A stretch of DNA of 64,000 nucleotides from an uncultured Rhodospirillales bacterium (GTDB taxonomy: Bacteria > Pseudomonadota > Alphaproteobacteria > Kiloniellales > Kiloniellaceae). Under the pieces are notes generated by a model. That model was not told where the DNA came from, did not search any database, and worked only from the letters and a program-made list of their open reading frames with translations. The translations under genes and the position numbers were made by a program. This document shows positions 1-8,756 of the stretch, piece by piece (the stretch's first letter is position 1; each line of letters begins with the position of its first letter). The DNA lies in NCBI GenBank assembly GCA_913060675.1, contig CAJXUS010000006.1, forward strand, positions 49,280-113,279. Direction: 5' to 3'.

Positions 1-1754
1 TAAGATACTTCAATACCAGCGGCTTCTGCAGCGTCGAGGACTGTTTGGTTGCCTCTGATTTCGGCAGTTATCCCAGATTCTGCAAAGACTATGTTGTAGG
101 AGGCACTAGATGCATCGTCAGGTAAGGGAAGCGGTTCGATCGAGAAGCTTTCTTGATTATACTTATCCTTTGGAAGCCCGAGGCCAAACAATAGTTCTTT
201 TGTTGCACTCATATAACCGTCGGGCCCACAGACAAAGACCTCTCTTTCCAAGAGATCAGGGCATATTTTTTTAATTATCTCGGAAGAAAGTCGACCTTCA
301 AACCCTTGTCCATCAGCTGTCGAAGTCGGAGAGCCTTTTGAGGTGTTGTAAGAAAGGTGTAAATCCGGAAGTTGGTGTGCCAAAAGGCTGAGCTCTTGCC
401 AGGCGATTAAATCAACGGGTGTTTGTGCTGAATGATGGAAACAAACATCGTAATTTAAACCGATGTCAGCCATGAACCTGGTCATAGAGAGCATTGGCGT
501 AATGCCAGATCCACCGGAGATCATGAGAAGCTTCCGGTTTTGCTTTTCCTGGAGATGGAAAACACCAGAGGGACCACTGGCCTCTAGACTGGACCCAACT
601 GTTACATGATCGTGTAGCCAGTTTGACACTGTCCCACCTGATACTCGTTTAACCGTAACGCTCAGAAGGTCAGGTCGAGAAGGACTTGACGAAATCGTAT
701 AACAGCGGCTAACGGTGGTACCATTGATCGGCACATAAAGAGTTAGAAACTGCCCTGGTTTGTAGTCAAATCTCTGTACAGGGTCAGCTGTAAATTTAAA
801 AGTTTTGACGTCAGGCGTTTCATCAATCACTTGAACGCAACGTAACAATACCGGGGTCTTGTTAAAGTTGCTTGAAGCCTTTGGAGATAAATGGTTTGAA
901 AGGCGACTTGACTGCGGTTGCCAATTATCAATGTAAACTGGCTTGCTCTTGGTCTTAAGGACTTCTACGGGGTCGCCAATCCGAACAGTCCCGGTATCAA
1001 TCGGGATCATGTTTTCGCCAAACATGACGTTATTACTGTCGACCTCTTTTCTAAACCTTGTTAATGTTTTCAAGGGCTCAATGACTTTATCTGCAACATG
1101 TGCGTAAGGATCGACAGTTGTAAATACACAGCGGGCACAAGGAGCTGGCAGCTCAAACCTGACATCACCAATGCGTATTTGGGACCAACCATCTTCTTCG
1201 AAAGGACTGGTGCCTGAGATGGTAATGTTGGGGCGGAAGTTGGCCATGGCTACTGGGGCAAGAAGGCGGTTATTGAGTTCTGTTAAAGAGCCGTCACCGA
1301 TTAACAGGAGCGGAAAACCGTCTGCAAAACTGACATCATTCTCGGGATGCTGTTTGACAAACCTTTCAGAGCGATCACCAAAGTACAACAGCTTTAGGGG
1401 CTCACCAAGTAGCTCACTAATCCAAGTATCAGCAGTCTGACCACATTCCTGACCTATCATATTGGTACCCCAAACGCAGGTATCGAGATACTGATCATGA
1501 AAATCAGTGGGATTGAGGGTTAGATCTGATACGTCTTCATGGGAGAGCGTGATTAATTGCACGCGATATTGGCAAGTAATGGCGGTAATTTTGGGGTGGG
1601 TACGACCGGTAACGAAAGTGCCGTCGGGCTTGGTAATAAGATAGCGACGATCCCCTGCGAGGCCAGATGTCAGTATGGATGCTTGAGGCATCGAAATTCC
1701 AGCAGTCGACTTTATTGGGTATATGAGAAGGTCTCTTACAACTGCTGCTGACAT
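1..1754 (-). CDS. MOSC domain / ferredoxin reductase / 2Fe-2S fusion protein (C-terminus cut by window edge)
   Basis: About 584 residues are visible and the C-terminus runs off the left edge. The N-terminal half is a MOSC beta-barrel plus MOSC domain, with the conserved cysteine region PAPCARCVFTTVDP near residues 200-215, as in YcbX-type molybdenum-cofactor proteins that reduce N-hydroxylated compounds. The second half is a ferredoxin-NADP reductase module with the FAD motif RCYTISS and the nucleotide motif GGSGITPM. It ends in the opening of a plant-type 2Fe-2S domain (TVLDAAEAAGIEV); the cluster cysteines would lie outside the window. The natural reading is a self-sufficient electron-transfer chain from NAD(P)H to the Mo centre. 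The start is the ATG at 1754-1752. The fusion architecture is clear; the substrate is unknown. Confidence 0.85.
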   Translation of the reverse strand, partial: MSAAVVRDLLIYPIKSTAGISMPQASILTSGLAGDRRYLITKPDGTFVTGRTHPKITAITCQYRVQLITLSHEDVSDLTLNPTDFHDQYLDTCVWGTNMIGQECGQTADTWISELLGEPLKLLYFGDRSERFVKQHPENDVSFADGFPLLLIGDGSLTELNNRLLAPVAMANFRPNITISGTSPFEEDGWSQIRIGDVRFELPAPCARCVFTTVDPYAHVADKVIEPLKTLTRFRKEVDSNNVMFGENMIPIDTGTVRIGDPVEVLKTKSKPVYIDNWQPQSSRLSNHLSPKASSNFNKTPVLLRCVQVIDETPDVKTFKFTADPVQRFDYKPGQFLTLYVPINGTTVSRCYTISSSPSRPDLLSVTVKRVSGGTVSNWLHDHVTVGSSLEASGPSGVFHLQEKQNRKLLMISGGSGITPMLSMTRFMADIGLNYDVCFHHSAQTPVDLIAWQELSLLAHQLPDLHLSYNTSKGSPTSTADGQGFEGRLSSEIIKKICPDLLEREVFVCGPDGYMSATKELLFGLGLPKDKYNQESFSIEPLPLPDDASSASYNIVFAESGITAEIRGNQTVLDAAEAAGIEVS

Positions 1755-1949
1755 TTTAGGCCTCGTTATTTAAAATTTTTTATATGAAATCAAGTAATAT
1801 CACTGGGCAAAGGATAGTCATATTGTTAGCAGTGAACAGAACCGATTTAAGAAATCTTAATTTCAGAAATTATTGATGGTTTACCGATTTTGATCTGATG
1901 CAAAAAGGATGTTTTGTATGGAATTCCCCGGAAGGTGGATTTTGTATCG

Positions 1950-2870
1950 TTACTCTTGGGCGATCAGGTGAAGAGCAAGTAACGCGACATTTGCGGCAAG
2001 GTGCGCTGACATGTTGGTATGATCGTGAGGCGGGCAGACGGTGTTGATGTCCACGCCAACAATATTTAGCCCCGCGAGGCTTTTGAGCATAGACAGGCCT
2101 TCACGCGCGCTCGGTCCGCCCCAGGTCGGTTCGCAGACGCCGGGAACACAGGAAGCGTCAAAGAAGTCCATATCCCAGCAGAGATAAACCGGCCTGTTAC
2201 CAAGTTTGTTTTTGATTTTCTTGATGACTTGGGTTGGTCCTTCATCAAACAATTGATCCATTGAAATGACACGATAACCAAGCTGCCCTGCAAATTCTGC
2301 CAAAGCGGGTTGTGAAGCCGGACCTCTACAGCCAATGTGATAAGAGTTGCGTGTGTCCACCAGCTTTTCATGGGCTGCACAGGTAAAAGTTGTTGCTGTG
2401 TTGTATTGTTCATCTCGGATCGGATAGGCATCGCTGTGGGCATCAAAGTGCAGCACAACCAGATCATCATGGTGTTTTGCCATGGCGCGCATTTGCGGCA
2501 AGCTAACCATGCCGTCCCCGCCAAAGGTAATAGGAATCAGCCTTTTGCTTAGAACATGATCAATGGCCTGTTCAATTTTAGTGAAGGCATCATCCAATTT
2601 ACCAGCCGTAAGGTCGAGATCACCAAAGTCTGTCAGATTCAATTCTTCGATTGGATTGATATCCGAGTATCCAAAAATGTAGGGGTCAAGGATCTGGGAT
2701 TGTTTGCGAATTGATTCGGGGCCATGGCGCGCTCCAATACGAATGGGATCAGTGCCACAGTCAAAAGGAAGGCCCATAATGACAGCCTGACTATTGTCGC
2801 TATCGCAGTAGTCATTAACGCCCATGAAGTTTTTCGATTTACGGGAAATTGAAGGGACTAGATCGGACAT
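1950..2870 (-). CDS. Atypical ureohydrolase (agmatinase/arginase family)
   Basis: The 306-residue protein has the ureohydrolase fold signature. HFDAHSDAY (141-149) supplies D143, H145 and D147, and WDMDFFD (232-238) supplies D233 and D235, both normal manganese-ligand motifs. Two usual active-site positions are changed. The GGDHS motif reads GGDGM (117-121), so the first histidine ligand is glycine, and the late D-V-x-E-x-x-P-P motif reads GVDINTVCPP, so the guanidino-contacting glutamate is asparagine. It may therefore use a different metal arrangement or substrate, or be inactive. It is the last gene of a minus-strand group, 28 bp after the SRAP gene and behind DDAH, which points to guanidino-compound metabolism. 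Family membership is firm; the reaction is not. Confidence 0.8.
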   Translation of the reverse strand: MSDLVPSISRKSKNFMGVNDYCDSDNSQAVIMGLPFDCGTDPIRIGARHGPESIRKQSQILDPYIFGYSDINPIEELNLTDFGDLDLTAGKLDDAFTKIEQAIDHVLSKRLIPITFGGDGMVSLPQMRAMAKHHDDLVVLHFDAHSDAYPIRDEQYNTATTFTCAAHEKLVDTRNSYHIGCRGPASQPALAEFAGQLGYRVISMDQLFDEGPTQVIKKIKNKLGNRPVYLCWDMDFFDASCVPGVCEPTWGGPSAREGLSMLKSLAGLNIVGVDINTVCPPHDHTNMSAHLAANVALLALHLIAQE

Positions 2871-2898
2871 TTATTCACTCACTTGGATAGAGGGCGCC

Positions 2899-3567
2899 TC
2901 AGAAAAGGTCGGTTTGTTGTGCTTGAGGTTCCAGACAGGTCGATCCTTCGTTTCGAGCATTGTTGACAAAAGAAGATACCGCTGTGGCTTTCAGACTGTT
3001 GATAGGTAGTGGGCGCAACAGATCGTGCCCGCCTTTAAAGAGCCAGTTGTCGTAGTTTCTTTTTGACAAAATAACCGGCATTCGATGGTGAATATGACAG
3101 ATGTCATGTGCGGCATCTGTCGTCAAAATTGCGCAGGACTGCACCTCGCTCCCGTCCGCGCCAAGCCAGTCATCCCAAATTCCTGCGAAGGCGAAGGGGG
3201 CATTGTCAGGCATAGATATATAATAGCCCTGTTTACCTTGCCGCCCTGCTTGCCACTCGTAGAACCCGTTTGCCGGAATGAGGCAGCGACGCCCACGAAA
3301 TGGACCTTTGAATGATGGTTTTTCATTCACGGTTTCGCTGCGCGCATTGTGCATTGGCTTGCTGAGATTTGGCTCTTTTACCCAATTGGGAATCAAACCC
3401 CAGCGATGAAGCGTAAAGTGTTTTTTTCCTTTGCCCGCTAAAACGACAACAGCAACGGGCTGAGTAGGGCAGATATTATAGCGTTCTTCCAGGTTTGGGC
3501 GTTCTGGGAAGCCCATTAAACTGCTAAGTTCTGCAATAGGTGTCGTTAAAGCGAAGCGTCCACACAT
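2899..3567 (-). CDS. SRAP domain protein (YedK/HMCES family)
   Basis: The 222-residue protein begins MCGRFAL, giving the Cys2 that in this family forms a thiazolidine crosslink with abasic sites in single-stranded DNA once the initiator methionine is removed. Other family hallmarks are present: NARSET (about 74-79), the FYEW motif with its glutamate (about 103-106), and the HHRMPVIL block carrying the catalytic-region histidine (about 160). Length and motif order match full-length YedK. It sits between DDAH and the ureohydrolase with short gaps of 33 and 28 bp, so co-transcription is likely, although no functional link between abasic-site protection and guanidino metabolism is known to me. 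Confident family call. Confidence 0.92.
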   Translation of the reverse strand: MCGRFALTTPIAELSSLMGFPERPNLEERYNICPTQPVAVVVLAGKGKKHFTLHRWGLIPNWVKEPNLSKPMHNARSETVNEKPSFKGPFRGRRCLIPANGFYEWQAGRQGKQGYYISMPDNAPFAFAGIWDDWLGADGSEVQSCAILTTDAAHDICHIHHRMPVILSKRNYDNWLFKGGHDLLRPLPINSLKATAVSSFVNNARNEGSTCLEPQAQQTDLF

Positions 3568-3600
3568 TTCAATTATGTTCTATATTCAAGGATTGGAACA

Positions 3601-4407
3601 TTATCCCTTAATTGGGTTGAACCGAAGGGACATGCAAGAAGGCCCGCCATCAACAAGAGCAGCCTGTTGTGTGGGGATCAAAGTAACTTGATAGCCTTCA
3701 TTTCGAAGTAGTTCTTCTGTTTTTGGAAAGCCTGCTGATAGAAGGACCGTATCGTTGACACAAATGGCGTTAGCGGCGGTTTCTTCACCCCGGGGAACTT
3801 CGATAACCTTCATGCCGGAAAAGCATTCTGCATTTGATAAGCGGTAGGTTGCCAGGACGGCGTTGGGCCCAATTAAGCCGCAATCTGTTTTGAAGTGAAG
3901 CACGCCCTCGGGTGTGTTGATCGCTTTTGCTTCGTAGCCCCACTTGGCAATTTTTTTCTTTAGAGCATCAAATCCGGCTTGGTTTGTTCGCTCGGATAAG
4001 CCAACGAGTACAGCATTTTCAGTTACGAGAATGTCGCCACCATCGACATATCCTTCATCGTCCTCAATACGTTCGATATCTTCAAAATGCGAAAGGAGGA
4101 GTTGATGCATAACTTCTGCTTCGCCTGTTCTACTTGGCGCGCCAGGTCTAAGGATCACAGCGCCTTCTGGAAAACAAAGGGCGGCATCTTCAACAAAAAC
4201 TGAATCTGGGAACTGTTCTAGAGGAGGGTAACTACTGACAGATACTCCCGCACTTTCGAGGGCGGCGATGTAGGATTTATGATCTTGGGCGAATTGATTG
4301 GCATCTGGTTCACCGCGATCATCGGCTCTAAGGCCCATAGTAATACTTTTGCTTGGTTGGCGGACGATAGCTTTTGTGAAGCGGTGTGATAAACCAGTAT
4401 TAGACAT
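3601..4407 (-). CDS. Dimethylarginine dimethylaminohydrolase (DDAH-type)
   Basis: The 268-residue protein belongs to the guanidino-modifying pentein superfamily. Visible active-site elements are FVED (71-74), PSRTGE (91-96), DGGDILV (122-128), the general-base histidine H171 in LHFKTDC, and the nucleophile C258 in DGGPSCMSLRF. This set matches bacterial DDAH, which hydrolyses N-omega-methylated arginines to citrulline and a methylamine. An arginine deiminase-like activity on free arginine is less likely because the protein is far shorter than ArcA. It is the first gene of the minus-strand group with SRAP and the ureohydrolase. Citrulline produced here could feed ArgG, encoded at 51 kb. Confidence 0.85.
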   Translation of the reverse strand: MSNTGLSHRFTKAIVRQPSKSITMGLRADDRGEPDANQFAQDHKSYIAALESAGVSVSSYPPLEQFPDSVFVEDAALCFPEGAVILRPGAPSRTGEAEVMHQLLLSHFEDIERIEDDEGYVDGGDILVTENAVLVGLSERTNQAGFDALKKKIAKWGYEAKAINTPEGVLHFKTDCGLIGPNAVLATYRLSNAECFSGMKVIEVPRGEETAANAICVNDTVLLSAGFPKTEELLRNEGYQVTLIPTQQAALVDGGPSCMSLRFNPIKG

Positions 4408-4680
4408 GTGAAGCCCCGAAAATGGAAATATTATACTTTATTCGTTCATAGGCTAGTGCGGCATTTGCGTTGGGGCAATCAAATTACTCTACAATTTATT
4501 TTGGCCAATTTATTCAGGAATCCCATTGCGATGTGAAGATGCAGAGTTTTCTTTCTCCCGTAGATGCACTATATCTGAGCGCTTGTGAGTAATTGTGGGC
4601 TTAAATTAGGTGTTCTTAGTACCGCTGCGGCCTATCAAATTGCATTGTCATGAGCTTTTAGCAGTATTGGGTCCTAAATA

Positions 4681-5103
4681 ATGATCTTTGGCTTTTTTGG
4701 TCGTAAAAAAGAAATTCATATGATCGATGATGGCCTCAGGCGATCAGGGGCGTATAGCTCATCCATACCTGATGCTGTTAAGCTTGCGCTCTATGGTTTG
4801 GCGAAAGATCGCGGGTTGCTGCAAAACAGTGCAGAGGAAACCCTGCATGATCTGGCTTGTTTTCTTACCTACTGTTTCTTAGGTACTGAAGACTTTGAAG
4901 GTGCCAATGGTACTGAATTGAATGCTGAAATGTTACGTCGGTTGGAAATGACAAAAGTTTTTGATGAAAGTGTGGATGCAGACATTGTCTTACTTGCTTT
5001 ACACGCAGGAATAGCTCACGAGACAACAGCTGGACGGTTTTCAATTGATGCAGACAATGAAGACCAAAATGATGTATCTTCTACGAAACAACGAAGTACA
5101 TAA
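4681..5103 (+). CDS. Hypothetical protein
   Basis: The 140-residue protein matches no family I recognise. It begins with a hydrophobic-basic stretch (IFGFFGRKKE) and continues as a mostly acidic, helical-looking chain with an ETLHDLACFLTYCFLG segment around residues 54-70 and a polar, charged C-terminus. No clear membrane span or catalytic motif is seen. The ATG at 4681 has no obvious ribosome site, so the start is uncertain. A 48-codon membrane ORF follows after three bases. Base composition resembles the neighbouring genes, and the frame is open with coding-like codon use. Confidence 0.6.
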   Translation: MIFGFFGRKKEIHMIDDGLRRSGAYSSSIPDAVKLALYGLAKDRGLLQNSAEETLHDLACFLTYCFLGTEDFEGANGTELNAEMLRRLEMTKVFDESVDADIVLLALHAGIAHETTAGRFSIDADNEDQNDVSSTKQRST

Positions 5104-5106
5104 TCT

Positions 5107-5253
5107 ATGGCGCGCTTTGTTTATTACGCTATGTGGTTTTTTTTTATTCCCTTTATCTTGTTGTTGAACCTTCTTGAAGGAAACCGAACGATGCCGAGGA
5201 AGAGATCGACTTCTGTGAAGCGAAATAAAGAAATAACTCAGAAGAAAAATTAA
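5107..5253 (+). CDS. Putative small membrane protein (48 aa)
   Basis: This short frame starts at an ATG three bases after the preceding stop. It encodes an N-terminal hydrophobic helix (about residues 4-23, rich in Phe, Ile and Leu) followed by a strongly basic, lysine- and arginine-rich tail ending QKKN, a typical single-span topology with a cytoplasmic tail. The tight spacing suggests translational coupling with the upstream hypothetical gene. No homologue is recognised, and an ORF of this length could be chance, so confidence is modest. Confidence 0.4.
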   Translation: MARFVYYAMWFFFIPFILLLNLLEGNRTMPRKRSTSVKRNKEITQKKN

Positions 5254-5325
5254 ATATTTTTACTGCTCTTAAAGTAAGTTTTGCATAGTATGAGCGGGAT
5301 GACTCAAGATTAAGGAAACAAGACA

Positions 5326-5853
5326 ATTAGTGAGGGATTTACAGAAGCTGAGCGTATCCGGTTTCACAACCTGTTGCAGGTTGCTGCACTAAGCCCTTAC
5401 GAGGGTGAAAGAGATAACGCACTGGCAGCGGCCAAGCGTATGGCTAAGAAACACGATATGACTTTAGAGGAAGCCGCTGAAGGTGGCCCTAAAGAGGAGG
5501 AGCCCAAACAAAAACCTCGGCCGGCGTCTTATAGTATGTCAGCAACAGAACGTGTTTTTGCAGGCTCCCTTCATCTCATGGATGGCCATCTTCGGGAAGA
5601 AAAAGCACGCCATGAAGCTGCACTGAAAGCTGCTCATGAACGTGGTTTAGCTAAGGATGATAAGCCTCAAAAATCTTTGGCGAGCCCGAAAAAAATCCGA
5701 AGTAAAAAACCGCGTGGAATGCCACCAAAGATCCATGCTGCAGTACTGTTGCGAGAAACGGAATTATCCCTTCGAGAAATATCCAGTATAACTGGTCTCG
5801 ATATCTACAAGATCACTGCGCTTAAATTGAAAAATCGCAAGCCTGCTGCCTAA
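5326..5853 (+). CDS. DUF2786-like protein, start codon unusual
   Basis: The N-terminus (ERIRFHNLLQVAALSPYEGE followed by DNALAAAKRMAKKHDMTLEEA) resembles the DUF2786 helical motif. A charged linker follows, then a C-terminal segment from about RGMPPKIHAAVLL to the end that resembles a helix-turn-helix. The domain begins upstream of the first usual start (TTG at 5374). The frame is open back to TAA at 5311, with no ATG, GTG or TTG before 5374. An ATT at 5326 lies 8 bases after AAGGAA and is proposed as the start. Just before the TAA, ATG codons at 5290 and 5299 share the frame, so a nonsense mutation is the alternative. Function unknown. Confidence 0.6.
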   Translation: MSEGFTEAERIRFHNLLQVAALSPYEGERDNALAAAKRMAKKHDMTLEEAAEGGPKEEEPKQKPRPASYSMSATERVFAGSLHLMDGHLREEKARHEAALKAAHERGLAKDDKPQKSLASPKKIRSKKPRGMPPKIHAAVLLRETELSLREISSITGLDIYKITALKLKNRKPAA

Positions 5854-5866
5854 AGATAAAAACATC

Positions 5867-6166
5867 CTAATTATCTTTGAATAATGCACCCTGTCTATGG
5901 TCGTGAACAGGGATTGCATGGGGGTGCCCATCGCGAAATTGAACACCGACACCATCCCAGGCGTGTCTGACGACGGTACCGCAATACTTACCCAAACTGC
6001 TGAGGTTGAGTTCAACGACGGTACCAATTGGTGGGCGGCAAAAAGTTTCGAGGAACAAGCCGTTGCTTGAAAGATTTTGGACAGAACAAGGGTGCCAGGA
6101 TCCATCAAGGCCCAAGGAGGCACAGTCCCCTGCAGAATACCGCTTGTATTGCCGATTTTCGTTCAT
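5867..6166 (-). CDS. PilZ domain protein
   Basis: The 99-residue single-domain protein carries both parts of the PilZ cyclic-di-GMP signature: RQYKR (5-9), matching RxxxR, and NLSSNG, matching [D/N]xSxxG. The typical beta-barrel blocks GTVVELNL, GTVVRHAWDGVGVQF follow. The intact motif predicts c-di-GMP binding. There is no fused output domain, so it would act as an adaptor on an unseen partner, for instance in motility or polysaccharide export. It is convergent with the DUF2786-like gene with a gap of only 13 bases. A confident domain call; the partner is unknown. Confidence 0.88.
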   Translation of the reverse strand: MNENRQYKRYSAGDCASLGLDGSWHPCSVQNLSSNGLFLETFCRPPIGTVVELNLSSLGKYCGTVVRHAWDGVGVQFRDGHPHAIPVHDHRQGALFKDN

Positions 6167-6419
6167 TACCTACGCTTGCACCATTTCATATTTGAGTATG
6201 ATTCTAGGGCCTAATTCTTACCAATTCCTTTCTATTCCTAATCATTCAGCCTAACAGATTGAGATTTTTTCATAATTTGATTCATTTAATTGAATTGGAA
6301 GGTATGAGATGAAATTACGACGCGAGTGATCAGGTCCGACTGAAAGCAATTTTGCTTGACCCGATGAGTTTATTATCAGAATTGTTAACTCTCTCGATCT
6401 AACGACTGGATTCAAACTC

Positions 6420-7058
6420 ATGTATAAACTGCACTATTACCCTGGAAATGCGAACCTGGCTCCGCATATGCTATTAGAGGAATTGAGCGTTGATTATGAA
6501 CTGGTTTATGTTGATCGCGATAATCAAGCTCATAAAAGTGCGGATTATCTAGCGCTAAACCCAACTGGGCGTATTCCTGTTCTTGAGGACGGTGCTATGG
6601 TTATTTCTGAAACTGCGGCTATCTGTCTTCATTTGGCTGATCGGCATCCCGAAGGCCGGATGGCTCCTGATGTGGCGACCCCCGAACGAGCAAAATTTTA
6701 CCAATGGTTGATGTTTCTAACCAATACGGTTCAAACTGAATTTTTGGTTTATTTTTATTCAGATCGCTACAGTACTGATGCGGATGATTCAGCTGGGATT
6801 AAAACTGCTGCTGAAGCCCGATTGAATGACTATTTCCGTATTATTGACGCGCAACTCGGGAAAAAAGGCCCTTACATGATGGGTAAGGCTGTGTCTTTGT
6901 TGGATTTCTACGTGTTGATGCTTTCTCGGTGGGGGCGGCTCCTAGAAAATAAACCTCGGGATATGAAATATCTTGGTAAAAACGTAAAATTAATGAGTAA
7001 ACGACCCTCAGTTATATCTGCTTTTGAGCAAGAAAAACTTGAACCTCCTTACGCATAA
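6420..7058 (+). CDS. Glutathione S-transferase family protein
   Basis: The 212-residue protein has the two-domain GST layout. The thioredoxin-like N-terminus opens MYKLHYYPGNANLAPHMLLEE and holds the NPTGRIPVLED block (about 47-57) with the cis-proline, then ISETAAICLHLADRHP for glutathione gamma-glutamyl contact. The helical C-terminal domain follows. A serine/asparagine-type active site near residues 9-12 suggests a bacterial beta-like or nu-like class, but the subclass cannot be fixed by eye. It stands alone between the PilZ gene and the MFS gene, with about 250 bp free on each side. The ATG start has only a weak ribosome site. Confidence 0.88.
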   Translation: MYKLHYYPGNANLAPHMLLEELSVDYELVYVDRDNQAHKSADYLALNPTGRIPVLEDGAMVISETAAICLHLADRHPEGRMAPDVATPERAKFYQWLMFLTNTVQTEFLVYFYSDRYSTDADDSAGIKTAAEARLNDYFRIIDAQLGKKGPYMMGKAVSLLDFYVLMLSRWGRLLENKPRDMKYLGKNVKLMSKRPSVISAFEQEKLEPPYA

Positions 7059-7316
7059 TATGTACTGCCCTGGCGGGTTTAGAACTTTTCGGGCGGTCGA
7101 AGTGTAACTTGGATCGCCTTTTTCAAATAGTTTAGTTTTATAAGGCATTGAAATATTTGAAACTAAAATTTATTTGAATGAAAATGAAAATAAGATAACA
7201 AGTTTATAAAAAGTCGTTGTTAAATAAGAACCTTTCGTCCAATTGTTCAATACACTCTACTATTATTCAGTTCAATTCGGTTATCTTTGATCGCTCTGGC
7301 AAGGGACATATAGATC

Positions 7317-8747
7317 ATGCTGACGGCTATAACTAATTCATGGGCACTGTTACTCGGCGTCGCTTTTCTAATGCTTGGCAATGGACTGCAGAGTACGGTT
7401 CTTGGTGTGCGGGCATCCATAGAAGGCTTCTCTACAGAAGCAACAGGTATCGTGATGACCTGTTATTTTGTGGGTTATCTGGTTGGATCTTTTATTACGC
7501 CAAAGGCATTGTCCCGTGTCGGGCACGTTCGTGTGTTTGCTGCTTTGGCGTCGCTTTCTTCTGCATCTGCCCTACTCCATGCTGTATTTATCGATCCCAC
7601 GGCCTGGGCGGCGATGCGTCTGATTACCGGATTTTGTTTTGCAGGACTGTATATCGTTGCCGAAAGTTGGTTGAACGACAGCGCGACGAACGAAACCCGT
7701 GGTCAGCTTCTGTCCATTTACATGATTGTTCTCTACGGCTGCGTGGCTCTGGGTCAATTGATGATCAACATTTCAGACCCGGGTAGTTTTACGCCTTTTG
7801 TGCTGATGTCTGTTGTCGTTTCCCTTGCTTTGGTCCCAACAGCTTTAACTGCGGCTCAAGTACCTGCATTTGAGAGTCCGTCGCCCGTCAGCCTTAAGCG
7901 TGTATATGCAATATCTCCCTTAGGATTTGTTTGTGCATTTGGCGTTGGTGTGGCCCAAGCTCAGATATTTGGCATTGGCTCTATCTACGGCGGTGAATTG
8001 AATATGAGCCCGAAAGATATTTCTTTCTTTATGGGCGCGGTATCAATTGGGGGTGTTATTCTACAGTACCCCATTGGTAAGGCATCTGACGCCTTTGATC
8101 GACGTATTGTCCTTATTGTTGTCTCTCTTTTGGCTGGAATAGTCGCCCTTTCTTTGAACTTGTTTTCAGGCCCTGAAGCAACCCCCATGTTCCTGATTAG
8201 TTCATTGTTGTTTGGGGCACTGTGCATGCCGCTTTACTCCCTTGCTATTGCTCATACGAATGACCGACTGGAAGCTTCTGAAATAGTTGCAGCAACAAGT
8301 GCGCTTATCGTTATCGGTGGGGTAGGGGCTGTGATCGGCCCTATTGTAAGCTCAATTCTAATCGGAGAATTTGGTCCCAATTCATTTGTCTACAGCCTTT
8401 CGTTGACCTTACTTATGATCGGTTTCTTCGGTATTTACCGTATGACAGTACGTGAATCTGTACCGATTGCGGATCAGGGTGATTACATCGGAGTTCCTTT
8501 GGAATCCTCCACCATGGTGGTGACCATGACCCCGGAAGGTGAGGAATGGTACGAAGAAGTTATCGCAGAAGCAGAGGCGGAGGCAGAAGCAGAGGCCGAT
8601 CAGGCATACGCACAAGCTCACCCTGAATTAGGCTTGGGCGATGGTGAAGCCGTAACAGATAGCCAAACCCCTGATATGCTTGAGGATGGGCCCGGTTTTT
8701 GGGAAGAAGAAAGCAGTGAAACTGAAGAGCCTGAGCCTCAAAAGTGA
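7317..8747 (+). CDS. MFS transporter (YcaD-like) with acidic C-terminal tail
   Basis: The 476-residue protein has about 12 predicted membrane helices across residues 5-380, with the family turn KALSRVGHVRVF after helix 2 and AESWLNDSATNETRGQ between helices 4 and 5, features typical of the YcaD/MFS_1 permeases. Beyond the last helix a cytoplasmic tail of about 95 residues is very acidic and includes a run of alternating Ala-Glu pairs encoded near 8563-8600, which looks like slippage-prone repeat DNA. AAGGGA lies about 8 bases before the ATG. The substrate cannot be predicted. The gene is convergent with recQ and shares an inverted repeat with it at the 3' end. Confidence 0.85.
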   Translation: MLTAITNSWALLLGVAFLMLGNGLQSTVLGVRASIEGFSTEATGIVMTCYFVGYLVGSFITPKALSRVGHVRVFAALASLSSASALLHAVFIDPTAWAAMRLITGFCFAGLYIVAESWLNDSATNETRGQLLSIYMIVLYGCVALGQLMINISDPGSFTPFVLMSVVVSLALVPTALTAAQVPAFESPSPVSLKRVYAISPLGFVCAFGVGVAQAQIFGIGSIYGGELNMSPKDISFFMGAVSIGGVILQYPIGKASDAFDRRIVLIVVSLLAGIVALSLNLFSGPEATPMFLISSLLFGALCMPLYSLAIAHTNDRLEASEIVAATSALIVIGGVGAVIGPIVSSILIGEFGPNSFVYSLSLTLLMIGFFGIYRMTVRESVPIADQGDYIGVPLESSTMVVTMTPEGEEWYEEVIAEAEAEAEAEADQAYAQAHPELGLGDGEAVTDSQTPDMLEDGPGFWEEESSETEEPEPQK

Positions 8748-8756
8748 TACGCGTTT

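Noticed and set aside
1858..1872. AT-rich palindrome TAATTTCAGAAATTA between the ureohydrolase and MOSC-fusion genes
   Set aside because: Seven-base arms in very AT-rich DNA can arise by chance; no supporting promoter elements.
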